64,000 nt of DNA from Thalassobellus sediminis (GTDB lineage: Bacteria > Bacteroidota > Bacteroidia > Flavobacteriales > Flavobacteriaceae). The stretch's first letter is position 1; each line of letters starts with the position of its first letter. This document shows, one piece after another, positions 52,200 through 61,574 of the stretch. The translations under genes and the position numbers were made by a program. The stretch is from NCBI RefSeq assembly GCF_044386045.1, contig NZ_JBISCD010000039.1, positions 62,001-126,000 of the forward strand, read 5' to 3'. Under the pieces are notes generated by a model. It was given only the letters and a program-made list of their open reading frames with translations. It searched no databases and had not been told where the DNA came from.

Positions 52200-53177
52200 A
52201 TGTATATAGCACAAGCGTTTAAAGGTTTACACGAATGGTGGCGGTATTTAATTGGTTTGGGTATTATATTTTTCACTTGGCAACTTATTGGTATGATTCC
52301 TTTAGGGGGTTTTCTTGTGATTAAAGTAATGGGAACTGGAGAGATGCCTACTACGGTAACACAAATGAGTGAAGTCTTGGGGAATAACTTGTTTTTATTT
52401 TTAATGTTGCTTTCTTTTGCTTTTGGTTTATTTGGAGTTTTTTTATCTTCAAAGGTATTACATAAATTATCTATAACTAATTTAACTACTTCAAGAAAGA
52501 CGATAGATTGGAAACGTTTCTGGGTAATGTTTATAGCTTGGGGAGTAATTTCAAGTAGTTTTGTTTTAATTGAATATTATGCAACTCCAGATGATTATCA
52601 AATAAACTTTCAGTTACAACCGTTTTTAATACTCTGCGTGATAGCTATTATATTAATACCGCTTCAAACAAGCTTTGAAGAGTACTTTTTCAGAGGCTAT
52701 TTAATGCAAGGACTTGGCGTAATATTTAGAAATAAATGGGCGCCTCTTTTTATAACCTCAGTAGGATTTGGTTTAATGCATATCATGAATCCTGAGGTAG
52801 AAAAGTTAGGGCCAATTATTATGGTTTATTATATAGGTACTGGTTTCTTTTTAGGAATTATGACTTTAATGGATGAAGGTTTAGAGCTTTCGCTAGGGTT
52901 TCATGCCGCTAATAATTTGTTTACAGCACTTTTAGTAACAGCAGATTGGACAGCATTTCAAACACATTCTATTTTAAAAGATATGTCTAATCCTTCAGAA
53001 ATGGGAATTTCTGAAATTTTTGTTCCTGTTTTTGTTGTTTTTCCAATTTTACTATTTATTCTTTCTAAAATATATAAATGGACCAACTGGAAAGATAAAT
53101 TATTAGGAAAAGTAGTGGAACCACCGAAAGAAAACTATAAATTTATTGACGAAATAGGAAGCGATTTTCAGAAATAA
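52200..53177 (+). CDS. CPBP-family (CAAX-like) intramembrane metalloprotease
   Basis: 325 residues, about seven membrane helices. The active-site motif EEYFFRGYLMQG (about 161-172, EExxxR) and the later FGLMHIMNPE (about 196-205, FxxxH) and HAANN (about 238) are the Glu/His residues of the Abi/CPBP family. Substrate unknown. It sits between menC and menE with spacers of 3 and 12 bases, so it is made with the menaquinone enzymes. Confidence 0.9.
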   Translation: MYIAQAFKGLHEWWRYLIGLGIIFFTWQLIGMIPLGGFLVIKVMGTGEMPTTVTQMSEVLGNNLFLFLMLLSFAFGLFGVFLSSKVLHKLSITNLTTSRKTIDWKRFWVMFIAWGVISSSFVLIEYYATPDDYQINFQLQPFLILCVIAIILIPLQTSFEEYFFRGYLMQGLGVIFRNKWAPLFITSVGFGLMHIMNPEVEKLGPIIMVYYIGTGFFLGIMTLMDEGLELSLGFHAANNLFTALLVTADWTAFQTHSILKDMSNPSEMGISEIFVPVFVVFPILLFILSKIYKWTNWKDKLLGKVVEPPKENYKFIDEIGSDFQK

Positions 53178-53189
53178 ATTATATAAATT

Positions 53190-54260
53190 ATGATACCAAA
53201 TTATACCAATGTACATTTAAAATTTAAGTTAGACAATTTAAGTTATAAGTATGAAGACCTTATGGAAGTTGCATATAGCTATGTGAAAGAAGGTTTGCCT
53301 TATCAGCAAGAATTGGGGAATTTTTTACTAGATTGGTTAGATAGACATGAGTATATTATAGTTAAAACATCTGGGTCTACAGGGAAACCTAAAAATATAA
53401 AGATACAAAAACAAGCTATGGTTAATTCTGCTATAGCTACAGGTGATTTTTTTAAGTTAAAACCAGGAGATAAAATATTAAATTGTTTGCCCTCAAACTT
53501 CATTGCTGGTAAAATGATGATTGTTAGGGCTATTGTACTCGGTTTAGAGTTAGATATGGTACAACCTACAGCACTTCCACAAATAGATTACGAAAAAGAT
53601 TATGATTTTTGTGCGTTCACACCTATGCAACTTAAATACTTTGCCAAGTATTTAAAGAGTATTAAAACGGTGATTGTTGGTGGCGGGCAGGTTTCTGAAG
53701 CCATCATTGAGTCTATTAAAAATAAAAAACCAAATGTATATGAAACTTATGGAATGACAGAAACGGTGTCTCATATAGCGGTAAGAAAGTTGAATAATTT
53801 TAAAGACACAGACTTAAATTCTAGTTTTAATACCTTACCAGATATTAAGGTTTCTACAGATGATAGAGGTTGTTTGGTTATTAATGCACCGCATCTTTCT
53901 GAAGAAAAAATAGTGACTAACGATTTGGTTAAAATTCATTCAGATACTAGTTTTGATTGGTTAGGACGATTTGATAATGTTATAAATTCTGGAGGTATTA
54001 AACTATATCCAGAACAAATAGAAAAAAATCTTAGAAGCAAAATAAAAGAACAATTTTTTATTACATCTATACCAGATGATACTTTAGGCGATAAATTGGT
54101 TTTGGTTTTAGAAAGTAAATCAAATAATCTAGATCCGTCGGTTTTTGAATCTTTAGGAAAATATGAAAAACCAAAAGAGGTATTTGTAATAGATAAGTTT
54201 ATCGAAACATCTTCAGGAAAGATTCATAGAACCAAAACTCTAGAAGCTATCAGTTTTTAA
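53190..54260 (+). CDS. menE: o-Succinylbenzoate-CoA ligase (AMP-binding)
   Basis: 356 residues, shorter than the 450-residue enzymes of other phyla, as usual in Bacteroidota. P-loop VKTSGSTGKPKNIKI (about 57-71), YETYGMTETVSHIA (about 188-201) for adenylate binding, DWLGRFDNVINSGGIKLYPEQIE (about 250-273) for the hinge, and the catalytic Lys in ETSSGKIHRTKTLE near the end. It activates o-succinylbenzoate for MenB. Last gene of the operon in this window. Confidence 0.93.
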   Translation: MIPNYTNVHLKFKLDNLSYKYEDLMEVAYSYVKEGLPYQQELGNFLLDWLDRHEYIIVKTSGSTGKPKNIKIQKQAMVNSAIATGDFFKLKPGDKILNCLPSNFIAGKMMIVRAIVLGLELDMVQPTALPQIDYEKDYDFCAFTPMQLKYFAKYLKSIKTVIVGGGQVSEAIIESIKNKKPNVYETYGMTETVSHIAVRKLNNFKDTDLNSSFNTLPDIKVSTDDRGCLVINAPHLSEEKIVTNDLVKIHSDTSFDWLGRFDNVINSGGIKLYPEQIEKNLRSKIKEQFFITSIPDDTLGDKLVLVLESKSNNLDPSVFESLGKYEKPKEVFVIDKFIETSSGKIHRTKTLEAISF

Positions 54261-54313
54261 ATTAAAACTGTAACGTTTTATCTTATTTTACTACCAATAG
54301 AAAATTAGTAATT

Positions 54314-56077
54314 ATGAATTTTATTAAGCGTGTTTTATCAACCATTACAGGCCTTTTTGTATTTCTAATCATCTGTTTTTTCGGATTAATTTTCTTAGGA
54401 GCACTTTTGGGGTCAAATTCTGAAGAACTTGTTCATGTTAAGGATAATTCAATTTTAGAACTAAAATTAGATTTCCCTATAAAAGATTATGCAAGTAAAG
54501 CTGTTTTTAAAGATTTTCCAGTTTTAGATCACGATGAAAAAAATGGACTTTTCAATATTATTGATGCTATCAATAACGCAGCTATCGACGATAAAATTAA
54601 AGGTATTTCAATAGATAATAACTTTATTGATGCAGGTATTTCACAAACAAAGGCATTAAGAGACGCTTTAATTAAGTTTAAAGAATCAGGTAAGTTTATT
54701 GTGGCTTACGCCGATATTTATACCCAAAAAGATTACTATTTAAGTTCGATTGCAGATACTATTTATATGAATCCTGTTGGGATGCTTGAATTTAAAGGAT
54801 TGTCTTCTGAACGTTTATATTTTAAAGACTTTCAAGAGAAGACAGGGGTTAAGATGGAAGTGATTAGATTGGGTAAGTACAAGAGTGCTGTTGAACCCTT
54901 TTTAGCAAATGAAATGAGTGATAACAACAGAGAGCAAATTACGGTGTATTTAAATTCGCTTTGGAATGAGATCAAGCATGATGTTTCTTTAAGTCGAAAT
55001 ATTTCTGAAGAACGTTTGAATACTATTGCCGATAGTTTGCTGGCTCGAAATTCAAATTTAGCAGAAACCTCAGGACTTATAGATAAAGTGGTTTATCATG
55101 ACGAGTATATAAATGAAATAAAAAAAACTATTGGTGTAGATTTAGCTGATGATTTAAAAACCGTAGAAATAGCTGATTATGCCGAATTAGTAGCTTCTAA
55201 ACTAAAAGCAAATTCAAGTAAAAATAAGATTGCTGTTATTTATGCCGAAGGAGATATTATTTATGGAGAAGGCGATGAGAACAATGTTGGACAAGGTAGC
55301 ATGAGTAAATCTTTTAAAAAGGCAAGAGACGATGATAAGATAAAAGCTATTGTATTACGCATTAATTCTCCCGGTGGAAGTGCGCTTGCAAGTGAATTAA
55401 TTTGGAGAGAAATAGAATTAACTAAAAAAGTAAAACCTGTTATCGTTTCTATGGGTAATTACGCAGCTTCAGGCGGTTATTATATAGCATCTAATGCTAA
55501 TAAAATAATTGCAGAACCAACAACTATTACAGGAAGTATTGGTGTATTTGGTATGTTACCAAACGGAAAGGAGTTAGCTGATAATATAGGTATTAATGCA
55601 GAACAAGTCGTTACCAATAAAAATGCGGTTTCATATAGTTTTTTCGAACCTTTAAATGATGAACAACGCGCGTTTATTAAAGAAGGCATTATTGATGTTT
55701 ACGGTTTATTTACAAAACGTGTTGCAGATGGAAGAAATCTAACTAGAGAGCAGGTTGAGAATATAGCACAAGGGCGTGTTTGGACAGGTGCTGATGCTTT
55801 AAAAAATGGTTTGGTTGATGAATTAGGCGGATTAGATTTAGCTTTAAAATATGCAGCTGAAGCAGCCGAAATACAGGATTATAAAATTAAAGAATTTCCT
55901 GTTTTTGAAAAAGATATAGATAAAATATTACAAGATTTTGGCTTAGTAAAGGCTAAAGAAACACTTCTAAAAGAAGAATTAGGCGAAGAAAATTATAAAA
56001 TGCTTAAACAAGTAAAAAGAATATCAGAGAAAAAGGGCGTACAATTATTGTTTCCTTTTGGTACGGATATAAAATAA
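54314..56077 (+). CDS. sppA: Signal peptide peptidase SppA, 67K type
   Basis: 587 residues, the long two-domain form. An N-terminal membrane anchor (about 8-32) is followed by two S49 peptidase repeats. The general-base Lys is in RLGKYKSAVEPF (about 199) and the nucleophile Ser in VSMGNYAASGGYYIAS (about 389). LRINSPGGSALASELIW is the usual pre-active-site stretch. It digests cleaved signal peptides in the membrane. Monocistronic with a strong terminator at 56111-56144. Confidence 0.95.
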   Translation: MNFIKRVLSTITGLFVFLIICFFGLIFLGALLGSNSEELVHVKDNSILELKLDFPIKDYASKAVFKDFPVLDHDEKNGLFNIIDAINNAAIDDKIKGISIDNNFIDAGISQTKALRDALIKFKESGKFIVAYADIYTQKDYYLSSIADTIYMNPVGMLEFKGLSSERLYFKDFQEKTGVKMEVIRLGKYKSAVEPFLANEMSDNNREQITVYLNSLWNEIKHDVSLSRNISEERLNTIADSLLARNSNLAETSGLIDKVVYHDEYINEIKKTIGVDLADDLKTVEIADYAELVASKLKANSSKNKIAVIYAEGDIIYGEGDENNVGQGSMSKSFKKARDDDKIKAIVLRINSPGGSALASELIWREIELTKKVKPVIVSMGNYAASGGYYIASNANKIIAEPTTITGSIGVFGMLPNGKELADNIGINAEQVVTNKNAVSYSFFEPLNDEQRAFIKEGIIDVYGLFTKRVADGRNLTREQVENIAQGRVWTGADALKNGLVDELGGLDLALKYAAEAAEIQDYKIKEFPVFEKDIDKILQDFGLVKAKETLLKEELGEENYKMLKQVKRISEKKGVQLLFPFGTDIK

Positions 56078-56110
56078 TTAATTCCTGTGAAAATAGGGAT
56101 CTTAATAACT

Positions 56111-56144
56111 AAAAAGAGACTTTTTTATAAAAGTCTCTTTTTTT
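56111..56144 (+). terminator. Intrinsic terminator of sppA
   Basis: AAAGAGACTTTT / AAAAGTCTCTTT hairpin followed by a run of T. Just before it, at about 56081-56100, is ATTCCTGTGAAAATAGGGAT, a short repeat also seen at about 61441. Confidence 0.85.
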
Positions 56145-56178
56145 ATGCTTTCACTCATTCAAAAAGGTACTTCACTCA

Positions 56179-56210
56179 TTGGTGGTTTTAAAATAGAGTA
56201 GTTAGGTTTA
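56179..56210 (+). promoter_or_regulatory. Promoter of the VIT-vWA-plug gene
   Basis: TTG at 56179-56181, 21 bases, TAGGTTTA at 56203-56210 (one mismatch to TAnnTTTG at the last base). The -7 box overlaps an inverted repeat GTTTAG / CTAAAC (about 56206-56224) that could be an operator or leader hairpin. The start codon is 31 bases downstream. Confidence 0.5.
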
Positions 56211-56240
56211 GTTTTATGCTAAACTTAAAAATCGACTATT

Positions 56241-59200
56241 ATGATACGCTACATTCTATTTTTTATTAGTTTAATATGCTTTAGCACATTATCAGCTCAA
56301 AATATTCCAGAAGTAAAATTAAAAGACAATAAAACCCTTAAATTATCAGAGCTTCATGTAAAAGTTAATATTACAGGAAATGTAGCATTAACAACTTACA
56401 ATATGAAATTTTTTAATAGTACAAATAGAATTCTTGAAGGAGAATTAGCATTTCCTTTAGGTCAAGGACAATCTGTTACAGATTTTGCTATGGATGTAAA
56501 TGGCAAATTGAGACATGCTGTAATAGTAGAGAAAGAACTTGGTAGAGTAGCTTATGAAAATACAATTAGACAAACAATTGATCCTGGTTTATTAGAAATG
56601 ACAAAAGGGAACAACTATAAAGCTAGAGTGTATCCAATTCCTCCTAAAGGTTATAAAGAATTAGAAATAACATACGAGCAAGTGCTTATAGTAAATAATA
56701 AAAAGCATAATTATTTATTACCGCTACAATTTACAAAATCATTGTCTAAATTTTCTCTTGAAATAGTAGTTCATGATAAGAAAAATGCTCACTTAATTGA
56801 AAATAAACACTATAAATCACTTAAATTTTTAAGCAAGAAAGGGAGTAGAATAGCATTCTTTAAAGACGAGAATTTTATTCCAAAAGAATCAATTACTATT
56901 ACTATGCCTTTGGAAAATGGACAAAGTGTTACTACTTACAATAGTTACTTTAATTTTTATAAATCGTTTGAGCCTAAAAAGAAATTAAAAACCAAGCCAA
57001 AAACTGTAACGATGTTTTGGGATGCATCTTATTCAATGCAATTCAGAAACATTAAAAAAGAAATGGCGCTTTTGGAAAAATACTTCAATCATTTAAAAGA
57101 TGTAAAAATCAATCTTGTTGTTTTTAATATGAAAGTGAAACAGGAAAAAGCATTTGAAATTATAAAAGGTGATTGGTCAAAACTTAAAAAAGAGTTAGAA
57201 AGTGTGATTTATGATGGAGGTACTTCTTTTAAAAACTTAAACCAATATAAATCTGAGGAATATATGTTCTTCACTGATGGTATGTTTAATCTAGGAGATT
57301 TTGATATTGACAATAACACTTCTATTTATACCATAAATGCAGTAACATCAGCAAATCATGATAGATTAACTCAAATAGCTACACAGTCTGGTGCTAATTA
57401 TATCAATTTAACCAACCAGTCTATTGATTCAGCTTTTAAAACTATAACACATGAGGTTTATCAATTTCTAGGGTTTGCCAAAAACACTAATGCTTACGAA
57501 GTATACCCTTTAAAAAACACGAATGTGAATGAAGACTTTTCATTGTCTGGTAAATTCAAAAATAATACTGTCTTAGAATTGCTTTTTGGGTTTAACAATA
57601 AGGTAAGTGATACGATAAAAATTGATGTAAAAAAAGGAGTTAATAACCCTTTGGTAAAGCGTCTTTGGGCTAAAGAAAAATTAAATAATCTAAATACAAA
57701 TTCTGAAGAGAATAAAAACAAAATTATAAGGCTAGCAAAGAAAAATCACCTTATTACTTCTTATACATCTATGATAATTCTTGATAGAATAGAGGATTAT
57801 GTTAGGTATAAAATTGAGCCACCTTCAGAATTGAAAAGTGAATATAAAGAGTTAGTAAAAGCCGAGGAAATTAGAGAACAGTCAAGATTAGCAGATATTA
57901 AATCTAGAAAAGATGATTTATATGATGATTATATAGATTTGTTTGATTGGTATAATACAGATTTCTCTAAACTAGTAAAAGAAAAAACGGTTTTAAATAA
58001 ACCAGTAAATAATGTTGAACGAGAAAACAATTCTCAGGTAACAACTAATAACAACTCTGGAGAAACTCAAACAACTGAAAACATAAGCGCAACTTCTGAA
58101 ATTAATTCAAGAAGAACTTTAGATACTTCGAAGCGAATTGTTTCAGGAAATGTTAGTGATACTAATGGATCTCCGATTCCAGGGGTAAATATTTATGTTA
58201 AAACAGGAAATAAAGGAGCGGTAACAGATTTTGATGGTAATTACTCTATAAATGCTGAAGAAGAAGAAGTTTTAGCTTTCTCTTATATTGGTTTTATTAG
58301 TAAAGAGGTGGTTTTAAATTCCAATAAGAATATCAATATTAAATTAACTGAAGATCAATCGCAATTAGATGAAGTGGTGGTTGTTGGTTATGGAACACAA
58401 AAGAGAATGGATGTAACAGGTTCGGTTGCAACCGTAAAATTAGAAAGTGTAGAAAATGCTTTAAATAATTCTATGATTAGTTCTTTACAAGGCCGTGTTT
58501 CTGGAGTCAAAACTCAAAATAGTTCAGGGCAACCAGGTGCAAGACCATCTATAACAATACGAGGTTTAAACTCGTTAAGTAATAGTTCAGAGCCACTATA
58601 TATAGTAGATGGAGAACTTTATTCTGATAAAGAATATAAAAGTATAGCTACAGAAGCTATAAATTCCATAAGAGTATTAAAAAATGGAGAAGGAAGTTCT
58701 ATTTATGGAAGTAGAGCATCAAACGGCATTATTCTTATTACAACCAAAGATGGCTTAAATATAAATAAGGAAAAAATTGAAGAATTAAATAATAAAATTA
58801 ATAAAGAGATTGAGTTTAAACCATGGTCTCCAAATGCAGATTATTTAGTTGATTTAGCTAAATCTGAAAACACAGATGAGGCTTACTTAAAATATTTAAA
58901 CTTAAGAAAAACACATAAGAATACGCCAACATTTTTTATGGATGTAGCTGAGTATTTTGATTCTATAAATGAAAAAGGTTTATCACTTCAAATAGTAACC
59001 AATCTTATAGAAATTGAATTGGATAATCATGAATTAATAAGAGCACTTGCTTATAAGTTAGAATACTTTAAAGAATATGATTTAGCAGTTTATGTTTTTG
59101 AGGAAGTTTTAAAATTAAGACCAGAAGAACCACATTCTCATAGAGATTTAGCGTTGGTATATGAAGAAATAGGTGAGTATCAAAAGTCTTTTGATTTATT

Positions 59201-59723
59201 ATATAAGATTATTGATGGTAATCTATTAGAAAAAGATGAAGAAGAACGCTTTTATGGTATTGAACATATTGCTTATGTTGAAGCGTGTCATTTAGCTTCT
59301 AAATATGAAAGTGAATTAAATTTGAGTGAAATTCAAAAAAGATTATTAAAAGAGTTTAAAGTAGATATAAGAGTCGTAATTGATTGGAATCATGATAATA
59401 CAGATTTAGATCTTTGGGTTGAGAATCCAAATTCAGAAAAAGTATTATTTAGCAATAAAAGTTCAAAAGATGGAGGTCGAATATCAGAAGATTTGATGGA
59501 AGGTTATGGACCTGAAGAATTTATGATAAAGAAAGCTTCAAAAGGTGATTACGAAATTTTAGTTGACTTTTATGGTCACGAAGTTCAAAAAATATCAGGA
59601 CCTACAACTTTAAAAGTTACTATTTTCACTAATTATGGACAAAAAAATGAAACTAAAGAAGTTAGAATACTTCGTCTCGATAAGGAAGAAGATGAAATAG
59701 AAGTTGGTACAGTTAGGATATAA
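56241..59723 (+). CDS. VIT-vWA protein fused to a SusC-type plug module, TPRs and a DUF2135-like domain
   Basis: 1160 residues, exported (signal 1-20, ends TLSAQ). Domains in order: VIT (about 22-150); vWA (about 254-405) with MIDAS residues DASYS (261-265), T328 and D346; a linker with a coiled part (535-560) and an N/T/S-rich stretch (585-625). Then come a carboxypeptidase-regulatory-like domain (632-704, VSGNVSDTNGSPIPGVNIYVK) and a complete TonB-receptor plug (707-836: DEVVVVGYGTQKR, SLQGRVSGVKTQNSSGQPGA, ITIRGLNSLSNSSEPLYIVDG, SIYGSRASNGIILITTK). TPR-like helices (about 865-1025) and a DUF2135/YfaP-like C-terminus (about 1040-1140, DIRVVIDWNHDNTDLDLWVENP) follow. No beta-barrel follows the plug. 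Role unknown; see findings. Confidence 0.88.
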   Translation: MIRYILFFISLICFSTLSAQNIPEVKLKDNKTLKLSELHVKVNITGNVALTTYNMKFFNSTNRILEGELAFPLGQGQSVTDFAMDVNGKLRHAVIVEKELGRVAYENTIRQTIDPGLLEMTKGNNYKARVYPIPPKGYKELEITYEQVLIVNNKKHNYLLPLQFTKSLSKFSLEIVVHDKKNAHLIENKHYKSLKFLSKKGSRIAFFKDENFIPKESITITMPLENGQSVTTYNSYFNFYKSFEPKKKLKTKPKTVTMFWDASYSMQFRNIKKEMALLEKYFNHLKDVKINLVVFNMKVKQEKAFEIIKGDWSKLKKELESVIYDGGTSFKNLNQYKSEEYMFFTDGMFNLGDFDIDNNTSIYTINAVTSANHDRLTQIATQSGANYINLTNQSIDSAFKTITHEVYQFLGFAKNTNAYEVYPLKNTNVNEDFSLSGKFKNNTVLELLFGFNNKVSDTIKIDVKKGVNNPLVKRLWAKEKLNNLNTNSEENKNKIIRLAKKNHLITSYTSMIILDRIEDYVRYKIEPPSELKSEYKELVKAEEIREQSRLADIKSRKDDLYDDYIDLFDWYNTDFSKLVKEKTVLNKPVNNVERENNSQVTTNNNSGETQTTENISATSEINSRRTLDTSKRIVSGNVSDTNGSPIPGVNIYVKTGNKGAVTDFDGNYSINAEEEEVLAFSYIGFISKEVVLNSNKNINIKLTEDQSQLDEVVVVGYGTQKRMDVTGSVATVKLESVENALNNSMISSLQGRVSGVKTQNSSGQPGARPSITIRGLNSLSNSSEPLYIVDGELYSDKEYKSIATEAINSIRVLKNGEGSSIYGSRASNGIILITTKDGLNINKEKIEELNNKINKEIEFKPWSPNADYLVDLAKSENTDEAYLKYLNLRKTHKNTPTFFMDVAEYFDSINEKGLSLQIVTNLIEIELDNHELIRALAYKLEYFKEYDLAVYVFEEVLKLRPEEPHSHRDLALVYEEIGEYQKSFDLLYKIIDGNLLEKDEEERFYGIEHIAYVEACHLASKYESELNLSEIQKRLLKEFKVDIRVVIDWNHDNTDLDLWVENPNSEKVLFSNKSSKDGGRISEDLMEGYGPEEFMIKKASKGDYEILVDFYGHEVQKISGPTTLKVTIFTNYGQKNETKEVRILRLDKEEDEIEVGTVRI

Positions 59724-59724
59724 A

Positions 59725-59763
59725 TAAAAAAAACGAGTAACTTAAAAGTTACTCGTTTTTTTG
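59725..59763. terminator. Bidirectional intrinsic terminator
   Basis: Long hairpin with AAAAAAACGAGTAACTT and its complement (loop AA), A-run on one side and T-run on the other. It lies between the stops of two convergent genes, at 59723 and 59772. Confidence 0.9.
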
Positions 59764-59771
59764 TTGTTAAG

Positions 59772-61400
59772 TTAAACCTGAATAACCCCCAAATTAAACT
59801 TTTTCTCAATAGGAGCGTGGTTAGCAGCTTCAATACCCATAGAAATCCATGTTCTGGTGTCTAATGGATCGATAATAGCATCCGTCCAAATACGAGCAGC
59901 CGCATAATAAGGAGATACTTGGTTGTCGTATCTATCCTTTATTTTATTATATAATTCTGCTTCTTTTTCAGGTGTAATCTCTTCGCCTTTTTTTAGTAAA
60001 GAAGCTTTTTCAATTTGTAAAAGTACTTTGGCAGCAGAGTTTCCACTCATAACAGCAAGTTCTGCACTTGGCCATGCAACAATCAATCTAGGGTCGTATG
60101 CTTTTCCGCACATCGCGTAATTACCAGCACCGTAACTGTTCCCTATAATAATAGTGAATTTTGGTACAACCGAATTACTTACTGCATTCACCATTTTAGC
60201 ACCATCTTTTATAATACCTCCGTGTTCACTTTTGCTACCTACCATAAAGCCAGTAACATCTTGTAAAAATACTAAAGGAATTTTCTTTTGGTTACAATTA
60301 GCAATAAAACGCGTGGCTTTATCGGCACTATCATTATAAATAACACCACCAAATTGCATTTCGCCTTTCTTTGTTTTTACTAATTTACGTTGGTTAGCAA
60401 CAATACCAACTGCCCAACCATCAATTCGGGCGTAGCAAGTAATGATTGTTTGTCCGTAACCCGCTTTATATTCATCAAACTCCGAGTTATCAACTAAGCG
60501 TTTAATAACTTCATACATATCATATTGGTCTGCTCTAGACTTCGGTATAATTCCGTATATATCTTCAGGGTTCTCTTTAGGTTTTTTAGTTTCCGATCTA
60601 TTAAACCCTGCCTTATCGTAATCACCAATTTTATCAATAATATTTTTGATGGTATCTAAAGCGTCTTTATCATCTTTAGCTTTATAATCGGTAACACCAG
60701 AAATCTCACAATGCGTTGTAGCACCTCCTAGAGTTTCATTATCTATAGTTTCCCCTATAGCAGCTTTAACCAAATAGCTTCCAGCTAAAAATATACTTCC
60801 TGTTTTATCAACTATTAAAGCTTCATCGCTCATAATAGGCAGGTAAGCGCCTCCAGCAACACAGCTTCCCATAACTGCAGCTATTTGTGTAATTCCCATA
60901 CTGCTCATTATGGCGTTGTTTCTAAAAATACGTCCGAAATGTTCTTTATCAGGAAAAATCTCATCTTGTAATGGTAAATACACACCAGCAGAATCTACCA
61001 AGTAAATGATTGGCAATTTGTTTTCAATAGCAATTTCTTGTGCTCTTAAATTCTTTTTTCCTGTAATAGGAAACCATGCACCAGCTTTAACAGTAGCATC
61101 ATTGGCAACAACAATGCATTGCTTTCCTTTAACATATCCAATTTTAACAACAACACCTCCAGAAGGACAACCTCCATGTTCTGTATACATGTCTTCTCCT
61201 GCAAAAGCAGCAATTTCAATAGACTTAGATTTAGAGTCTAAAAGATAATCAATACGCTCTCTAGCAGTCATTTTGCCTTTACTGTGTAGCTTTTCAATAC
61301 GTTTTTTTCCGCCTCCTAAACTTACTTTAGTTAGACGTTTATTTAGTTCGGAAATATAAAGTTTGTTATGATCTTCGTTTTTATTGAAGTTGATGTCCAT
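59772..61400 (-). CDS. Acyl-CoA carboxylase carboxyltransferase (beta) subunit
   Basis: 542 residues in two crotonase-like halves. GKMTARERIDYLLD, LVDSAGVYLPLQDEIFPDKEHFGRIFRN, GSCVAGGAYLPIMSDEALIV and, in the second half, FLQDVTGFMVG and GNSYGAGNYAMCGKAYDPRLIVAWPSAELAVM are typical of the methylcrotonyl/geranyl-CoA type rather than the propionyl-CoA type. It transfers CO2 from carboxybiotin to an acyl-CoA, probably in leucine breakdown. The biotin-carrying alpha subunit is not in this window, so the substrate remains inferred. Confidence 0.9.
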   Translation of the reverse strand: MDINFNKNEDHNKLYISELNKRLTKVSLGGGKKRIEKLHSKGKMTARERIDYLLDSKSKSIEIAAFAGEDMYTEHGGCPSGGVVVKIGYVKGKQCIVVANDATVKAGAWFPITGKKNLRAQEIAIENKLPIIYLVDSAGVYLPLQDEIFPDKEHFGRIFRNNAIMSSMGITQIAAVMGSCVAGGAYLPIMSDEALIVDKTGSIFLAGSYLVKAAIGETIDNETLGGATTHCEISGVTDYKAKDDKDALDTIKNIIDKIGDYDKAGFNRSETKKPKENPEDIYGIIPKSRADQYDMYEVIKRLVDNSEFDEYKAGYGQTIITCYARIDGWAVGIVANQRKLVKTKKGEMQFGGVIYNDSADKATRFIANCNQKKIPLVFLQDVTGFMVGSKSEHGGIIKDGAKMVNAVSNSVVPKFTIIIGNSYGAGNYAMCGKAYDPRLIVAWPSAELAVMSGNSAAKVLLQIEKASLLKKGEEITPEKEAELYNKIKDRYDNQVSPYYAAARIWTDAIIDPLDTRTWISMGIEAANHAPIEKKFNLGVIQV

Positions 61401-61501
61401 GTATATAATAATAGTTTGTTGCTAATGTACAAAAGTTGACATTCCTGTGAAACAAGAATTTTATTATTTGAATTCATACTATGTTAATGAAATCATAAAC
61501 A

Positions 61502-61533
61502 ATATTACATGGTAATATATTCCTTGGAATATA
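61502..61533. promoter_or_regulatory. Two palindromes, candidate operators of the MarR protein
   Basis: ATATTAC-ATG-GTAATAT (61502-61518) and TATATTCC-TT-GGAATATA (61516-61533), overlapping by a few bases. The second spans the -33 TTG of the promoter of the reductase gene. Its TTCC/GGAA core recurs in the palindrome before the pirin gene (62591-62614). Binding by the MarR protein encoded two positions down is inferred. Confidence 0.6.
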
Positions 61534-61554
61534 AATATTTTTTGTTTACATTTG
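61524..61554 (+). promoter_or_regulatory. Promoter of the FMN reductase-MarR-pirin cluster
   Basis: TTG at 61524-61526, 20 bases, TACATTTG at 61547-61554, a perfect TAnnTTTG box, 20 bases before the ATG. The -33 box is inside the second palindrome, so a bound repressor would block it. Confidence 0.65.
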
Positions 61555-61574
61555 TACTATAAAAATAGAAACAC

